From JACZST01 sp036985755 (GTDB lineage Bacteria; Actinomycetota; Acidimicrobiia; Spongiisociales; UBA5794), in the NCBI GenBank assembly GCA_036985755.1, contig BTQG01000007.1, forward strand, positions 1 to 46,743: a stretch of DNA of 46,743 nt. Reading direction: 5' to 3'. This document shows, piece after piece, positions 43,011 to 46,743 of the stretch. Under the pieces are notes generated by a model. It was not told where the DNA came from and ran no database searches. It worked only from the letters and a program-made list of their open reading frames with translations. Within the stretch, counting starts at the first letter, position 1; each line of letters opens with the position of its first letter. The translations under genes were made by a program, and so were the position numbers.

Positions 43011-43907
43011 ATGACGGCGGTGTCGGTGAGCGGTCTGGTCATGAACTACGGCGAGTTTGAGGCGGTTGGCGGGATCGACCTTGCCATCGAGGAGGGTGAG
43101 GTCTTCGCCATTCTCGGGCCAAACGGAGCCGGCAAGACCACCATTGTTGAGATCCTCGAGGGATACAGGAAGCGCACGGCGGGTGAGGTCGATGTGCTCG
43201 GTTTCGACCCCGAGTCCAACGAGCGCGACTTCAAAGAGCGGATCGGCATCGTCCTTCAGGAATCTTCATTGGAGCGCGAGCTCACCGTCGCCGAGACCAT
43301 CGAAACCTACGGGAGGTACTACCCCAAGCACCTGGAGACCGACGAGCTGATCCAGATCGTCGGTCTCGAAGAGAAGGCAGACGCCAGGGTCAAGACCCTC
43401 TCCGGAGGACAGAAACGACGGCTGGAGGTCGCCCTCGGCATCGTCGGCGATCCCGATCTCGTGTTTCTCGATGAGCCAACCACAGGCTTCGATCCCGCGG
43501 CGAGAAGACAGGCATGGGAGATGATCCGCAACCTCAGCCGGCTCGGGAAGTCGATTCTGCTCACCACGCATTACATGGACGAGGCGCAGAACCTCGCCGA
43601 CCGCCTCGTCGTCATCGACCAGGGCAAGATCGTCGCCGAGGGGGCTCCGGACACGATCGGTGGGCGCGGCTCTGCCAGGACCACGATTCGGTTCGAGGCC
43701 GGGGCGCTTCCGGTCGACACCATGCCACTCAGCCACGTTGTGGTCCAAGGCATCGTCGAGGTATCGACAGAGGACCCGACCCGTGACCTCCATGCCCTCA
43801 CCGCTTGGGCCGTCGCCGGTCGCCATACCCTCGAGGACTTGACCGTCACAAGGCCGTCCCTCGAAGACGCCTATCTCGAGTTAACCAACGAGGGCCTGGA
43901 GGGATGA
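43011..43907 (+). CDS. ABC transporter ATP-binding protein (ABC-2 exporter)
   Basis: 298 aa from an ATG with SD AAAGGAGGG. Walker A is LGPNGAGKTT, the signature is TLSGGQKRRLEVALGI, Walker B is PDLVFLDEPTTGFDP, and the switch His is in LLTTHYMDEAQ. The C-terminal about 70 residues form the usual regulatory extension of DrrA-type drug and lipid exporters. It precedes its permease by 9 bp. The substrate is unknown. Confidence 0.93.
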   Translation: MTAVSVSGLVMNYGEFEAVGGIDLAIEEGEVFAILGPNGAGKTTIVEILEGYRKRTAGEVDVLGFDPESNERDFKERIGIVLQESSLERELTVAETIETYGRYYPKHLETDELIQIVGLEEKADARVKTLSGGQKRRLEVALGIVGDPDLVFLDEPTTGFDPAARRQAWEMIRNLSRLGKSILLTTHYMDEAQNLADRLVVIDQGKIVAEGAPDTIGGRGSARTTIRFEAGALPVDTMPLSHVVVQGIVEVSTEDPTRDLHALTAWAVAGRHTLEDLTVTRPSLEDAYLELTNEGLEG

Positions 43908-43916
43908 TGGCTGTTC

Positions 43917-44765
43917 GTGGGCATGACTCGAACTAGGAACCCGCACAGACCCCCGGCGTTTTCGCTGCTAATGCATCAGATGCGGCACGAGTGGCGCATC
44001 TTCTGGAGAACTCCGATCTCGGCATTCTTCACCATTGTTTTCCCGCTGTTGATCTTCGTGGTCTTTGCCCTGGTGTTCGGCAACGAGCAGATCGAGGAGC
44101 TCGGGATCAGCACCGCACAGTTCTATGCGCCGGCGCTCGCCGTCTTCTCTGCAGTCTCTGCGACCTACACCAACATCGCGATTTCGACGGCGTACCAGCG
44201 AGATGAGGGCATCCTGAAACGAGTCCGCGGTACCCCGCTGCCGTCGTGGATCTTTCTCGGCGGAAAGATCGCGGCCGCCATCGCCGTCGCCGTCATCGGC
44301 ACCGTGATCATGCTTGCTGTAGGCGCCGTGTTCTTTGATGTTCAGGTGTACGCCGACTCCGTCATCCCGCTGCTGCTGACCTTCTTCGTCGGCGTCGCCA
44401 CCTTTGGCGCACTTGGCCTGCTGGTGGCGGCGATAGCGCCGGGTAGAAACGCCGCGAACGCGATCGTCCAGGCGACCTTGCTCCCGCTGGCGTTCATCTC
44501 TGGCATTTTCCTCGTCCCCGGGGAGAGCACGCCCGACTGGTTGAACGCCATTGCCAGCTTCTTCCCGCTGAAACACTTCGCTGAACCGTTTACCGCCGCC
44601 TTCAGCCCCATCGGCGATCACGGCGTCCACTGGGCCGATCTCTCCTACATGGCCCTGTGGGGAGTCGTCGCCCTTGGCGCAGCAATCCGCTGGTTCACCT
44701 GGGAGCCTCCGACCGGCACGACGACCCGTCGCCGGCGAAGGAAAACGACGACAGCGGCGCGGTGA
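43917..44765 (+). CDS. ABC-2 type transporter permease
   Basis: 282 aa; start GTG 43917 or ATG 43923. Six membrane helices are seen, the first after MHQMRHEWRIFWRTP, with LKRVRGTPLPSWIFLGGK as the loop before helix 3 and a final FFPLKHFAEPFTAAF before the last helix, typical of DrrB-like permeases. It ends in a strongly basic tail (TTTRRRRRK). It forms an exporter with the ATPase gene before it, and converges with a second exporter pair. Confidence 0.88.
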   Translation: MGMTRTRNPHRPPAFSLLMHQMRHEWRIFWRTPISAFFTIVFPLLIFVVFALVFGNEQIEELGISTAQFYAPALAVFSAVSATYTNIAISTAYQRDEGILKRVRGTPLPSWIFLGGKIAAAIAVAVIGTVIMLAVGAVFFDVQVYADSVIPLLLTFFVGVATFGALGLLVAAIAPGRNAANAIVQATLLPLAFISGIFLVPGESTPDWLNAIASFFPLKHFAEPFTAAFSPIGDHGVHWADLSYMALWGVVALGAAIRWFTWEPPTGTTTRRRRRKTTTAAR

Positions 44766-44777
44766 GTTGGAGACGCG

Positions 44778-45602
44778 TTAGGTCTCAGAGGCGACGCCCA
44801 GCAGCCGGTCCCGCCTCAGCTTCTTGGCACCCCTAGCGATGAGCAGCAAGGCGACCACCCAGGCAATGGCGCCGATCCAAAAGCCGGAGGCGCCGGGCGA
44901 AGCGACGACCCCGGCGGCGACGCCATAGGAAACGATGATGATGGGCAAGGTCACCAGGCTCGACGCCTGCTGAGCCGCCGCCGCCGAGCGCACCCGGGCC
45001 GACAGGCGGAGGATCATCGACAGGGCTATGGCGATGAAGGGAGGGATCACCCACAAGATCAGCACCAGCCATCCCCTGGTGGGGAAGAACCAGCCGCCGA
45101 GCGACGGCCCGACGGTCAAGTTGACAACGACCGCGTACAGAGAGAAGCCGATAAACGTTGCCAGGTACCCCGGAATGAGGCTGGCGATCAACTTGCCGAC
45201 GTAGATCTCGGTTGTCTTCAGCGGGCTATGGGCAAGGAACTCCCCGGTGCCGCGCTCCCGCTCGCCGACGATGGCGTTTGAGCCGACGGCGGCGGAGATC
45301 GTGAGCGGGACGATGATGGCGATCGGAGCAAGCAGGAACACGGCGACGACATACGAGGCTCGGGCCGTCGGTGTGTCGCCGGCGACGGCTCGGCTGACCG
45401 AATCGGGCAGCTGGCCGACGATCTGGGTCACCTGATCAACGAACGGGGTTTGTTCGAGTGAACCGATCATCGACAACGAGAAGAACGGGATGATGACAAA
45501 GAACAAACCCGCCATCAGCATCAGTGGGATCCAATAGTCCTTGCTCTTGAACAGCCGCTTCAGATCGGCCCCCGCCATCGCCGCAACGTGTCCCCAGTTC
45601 AT
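44778..45602 (-). CDS. ABC-2 type transporter permease (second exporter)
   Basis: 274 aa from the ATG at 45602, which overlaps the ATPase stop as ATGA. About six helices; the loop GERERGTGEFLAHSPLKTTEIYVGKL is a hallmark of NatB/CcmB-like and gliding-type permeases that read a membrane-near signal. The helix set and the large extracellular loop after helix 1 fit that group rather than DrrB, so the two neighbouring exporters are not recent duplicates. Confidence 0.85.
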   Translation of the reverse strand: MNWGHVAAMAGADLKRLFKSKDYWIPLMLMAGLFFVIIPFFSLSMIGSLEQTPFVDQVTQIVGQLPDSVSRAVAGDTPTARASYVVAVFLLAPIAIIVPLTISAAVGSNAIVGERERGTGEFLAHSPLKTTEIYVGKLIASLIPGYLATFIGFSLYAVVVNLTVGPSLGGWFFPTRGWLVLILWVIPPFIAIALSMILRLSARVRSAAAAQQASSLVTLPIIIVSYGVAAGVVASPGASGFWIGAIAWVVALLLIARGAKKLRRDRLLGVASET

Positions 45603-46531
45603 ACGTCTTGGTCCCGGTGGCTGCGCTGCATCTCGAAGTACAGCTCCTCGAGGGTCGGGACGAGCGGCTCGACCCTGGTGAGTCGAGCGCCACCCTCGAC
45701 GAGGCCGGCGACGAGATCGGGGAGTCGGTCCAGATCCTTCAACGTGGCTTGAATACCGCCGTTCCATGTGACGTCGATGACCCCGTCGAAGTCGGCGAGC
45801 TGATTGAGCGATTGGCGGTTCTCTGCGTCGAAGATGATGATCGGATCCGGCATGTACCGACTGGCGAGCTCCCTGGGTGGCCCTGCCGCCCTGGAGTGAC
45901 CCTCGCTGATGAGCACAACGTGGTCGGCGATCCCTTCCGCTTCATGGAGCAGATGCGTGCACAACACGATCGACCGCCCCCTGGATGCCAGCTCGGCAAT
46001 GAGGTTGAGCACGCTGCGTGCCGACTCGGGGTCGAGACCGGCGGTCGGCTCATCGAGGAGGAGGACCTCCGGATCGTGAATCACCGCCCGGGCCATGGCC
46101 AACCGTGTCCGCATGCCGGTCGAATAGCCGCCGACTTCTTGGTCGAGCGCATCCTCGATGGCGAAGCGCTCGGCGGCGTCGTATGCGGAAGCATCGGTGG
46201 CGGAAAAGATCCTGGCGGCGAACTGGAGGTTCTCCCAACCGGTGAGCTGGTCGTAGAACGCAGGTTTGGGAGGGACCACACCGGTACGGCGGCGCACCTC
46301 GTCGCCGTCGATCTTCGGGTGGAGGCCGAGTACTTCGATGTTGCCGCGATCGGCAAGCAGCGCCCCGGTGGTGAGCCGGACGGTGGTCGTCTTGCCCGCA
46401 CCGTTTGGCCCGAGCAGCACCGTCACCGCACCCGTGGGCGCGACGAAGTCGAGCGATTCCACGGCGCGTATCCGACCAAAGGTCTTGGTGACCGCGCTGA
46501 AGCGGATGGCAGCATCCATCTCCGAACTCAT
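45599..46531 (-). CDS. ABC transporter ATP-binding protein (second exporter)
   Basis: 310 aa. Walker A is LGPNGAGKTTTV, the signature region is VGGYSTGMRTRLAMARA (STGM in place of SGG(Q)), Walker B is PEVLLLDEPTAGLDP and the switch His lies in LCTHLLHEAEG. The altered signature is common in Nat-type ATPases. The C-terminus is a DrrA-like extension. It is co-translated with the permease. Its ATG follows TACCGT by 7 nt, so expression is probably leaderless. It may export sodium, a drug or a lipid; nothing decides. Confidence 0.92.
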   Translation of the reverse strand: MSSEMDAAIRFSAVTKTFGRIRAVESLDFVAPTGAVTVLLGPNGAGKTTTVRLTTGALLADRGNIEVLGLHPKIDGDEVRRRTGVVPPKPAFYDQLTGWENLQFAARIFSATDASAYDAAERFAIEDALDQEVGGYSTGMRTRLAMARAVIHDPEVLLLDEPTAGLDPESARSVLNLIAELASRGRSIVLCTHLLHEAEGIADHVVLISEGHSRAAGPPRELASRYMPDPIIIFDAENRQSLNQLADFDGVIDVTWNGGIQATLKDLDRLPDLVAGLVEGGARLTRVEPLVPTLEELYFEMQRSHRDQDV

Positions 46532-46538
46532 CGGTCAG

Positions 46539-46544
46539 ACGGTA
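46539..46544 (-). promoter_or_regulatory. TACCGT -10 element for the second exporter
   Basis: Minus strand, 7 nt before the ATG at 46531. Confidence 0.45.
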
Positions 46545-46611
46545 CCGAACCTGAATATCTAAGCGGCCGGTACCGGACCTGCCAAACCCTTGGCCCGCAG
46601 GGTCGCCCGAA

Positions 46612-46653
46612 CCCAGGGTTCCCAGGGGGATATATGCACCTGGGAACCCTGGG
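46612..46653. other. 15-bp perfect inverted repeat upstream of the SRAP gene
   Basis: CCCAGGGTTCCCAGG (46612-46626) and CCTGGGAACCCTGGG (46639-46653) pair fully around a 12-nt loop containing TATAT. The right arm runs on into a shorter palindrome, GGGAACCC-T-GGGTTCCC (46642-46658). It ends 15 nt before the TAGGAT element, so it could be an operator, or a transcription stop for neither gene. No T-run follows. Confidence 0.7.
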
Positions 46654-46668
46654 TTCCCAGGGCGGGCT

Positions 46669-46674
46669 TAGGAT
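46669..46674 (+). promoter_or_regulatory. TAGGAT -10 element for the SRAP gene
   Basis: TAGGAT, 7 nt, then the ATG at 46682. This spacing picks that ATG over the one nine bases earlier, which lies inside the element. Confidence 0.5.
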
Positions 46675-46681
46675 GACCCGC

Positions 46682-46743
46682 ATGTGCGGGCGATTCGTCC
46701 AGACGCAGAATCCCGAGACGTACGCCACGTATTTCTCGGTCGA
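46682..46743 (+). CDS. SRAP (HMCES/YedK) family protein, 5' end only
   Basis: The first 20 residues before the window ends read MCGRFVQTQNPETYATYFSV. MCGRF with Cys2 is the invariant start of SRAP proteins; after Met removal Cys becomes the N-terminal residue that links to abasic sites in single-stranded DNA. The rest, including the active-site Glu and His, lies outside. The start at 46682 is required for Cys2 and is supported by the promoter spacing. It is 4.5 kb beyond the repair operon. Confidence 0.85.
   Translation, partial: MCGRFVQTQNPETYATYFSV

Noticed and set aside
43011..46531. The two exporters as an inverted duplication
   Set aside because: The ATPase signatures and permease loops differ clearly, so they are separate families in convergent orientation.

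Overview
The window is a 46.7 kb piece of a high-GC chromosome, almost certainly from an actinobacterium. The signs are GC-rich coding throughout, many ATGA-type overlaps inside operons, a clustered tRNA-Glu/Asp/Phe locus, a DivIVA-domain coiled-coil protein, an ECF sigma/anti-sigma pair, and many gene starts that carry a TAnnnT promoter element 6-8 nt before the start codon instead of a ribosome binding site, which is the layout of leaderless mRNAs. A member of the Acidimicrobiia or a related uncultured lineage is my guess, at low confidence. No phage, insertion sequence, integrase or CRISPR array is visible, so this is a chromosomal core or housekeeping region with a few unusual modules.

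Layout. 1-2018: the 3' end of moaA, a perfect 8-copy heptamer repeat, a LysM/TcpC-like membrane pair and a convergent NifU-N domain gene. 2130-9361: one catabolic operon, hyuA-hyuB-glcD-glcE-glcF (hydantoinase/oxoprolinase followed by glycolate oxidase). 9450-11954: an anti-sigma-like membrane protein with a repeat tail, its ECF sigma factor and a GNAT acetyltransferase. 12102-15220: leucine dehydrogenase (TTG start) with a fused branched-chain 2-oxoacid dehydrogenase E1. 15329-19469: conserved hypotheticals, small membrane proteins, an MFS transporter with a short upstream ORF, and a cyclopropane-fatty-acid synthase. 19511-19771: tRNA-Phe, tRNA-Asp and tRNA-Glu. 19930-28028: central carbon metabolism (acs, glpD, phosphohexomutase, class I aldolase fbaB, ATP-type PEP carboxykinase), which together suit growth on acetate or glycerol with gluconeogenesis. 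28204-31709: a long DivIVA-type polar scaffold candidate and a 2-hydroxyacid dehydrogenase. 31789-35889: aminopeptidase P, an FAD amine oxidase, GNAT and ABM-type small proteins. 36079-38640: a cyclase-NTPase-TPR signalling protein. 38802-38874: tRNA-Lys. 38931-42174: beta-carbonic anhydrase and, divergently, the DNA-repair module. 42189-46531: a META-domain protein and two ABC-2 exporters facing each other. 46682-end: the start of an SRAP (HMCES/YedK) gene.

The outstanding feature is the gene at 39483-41297. It encodes one polypeptide in which an endonuclease-IV-like TIM barrel (AP-site incision) is fused to a LigD-type primase-polymerase domain (gap filling). Ten bases downstream lies a stand-alone FEN/PolA-type 5'-nuclease with intact metal-binding residues. 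Incision, short-gap synthesis and flap removal would thus come from one two-gene operon. No Ku and no ligase is present in the window, which points to single-strand excision repair rather than classical end joining. An SRAP gene, whose family traps AP sites in single-stranded DNA, begins 4.5 kb further on.

All functional calls rest on motif recognition by eye; no database search was run. Start codons were chosen from Shine-Dalgarno matches, TAnnnT spacing, overlaps with upstream genes and family N-termini.
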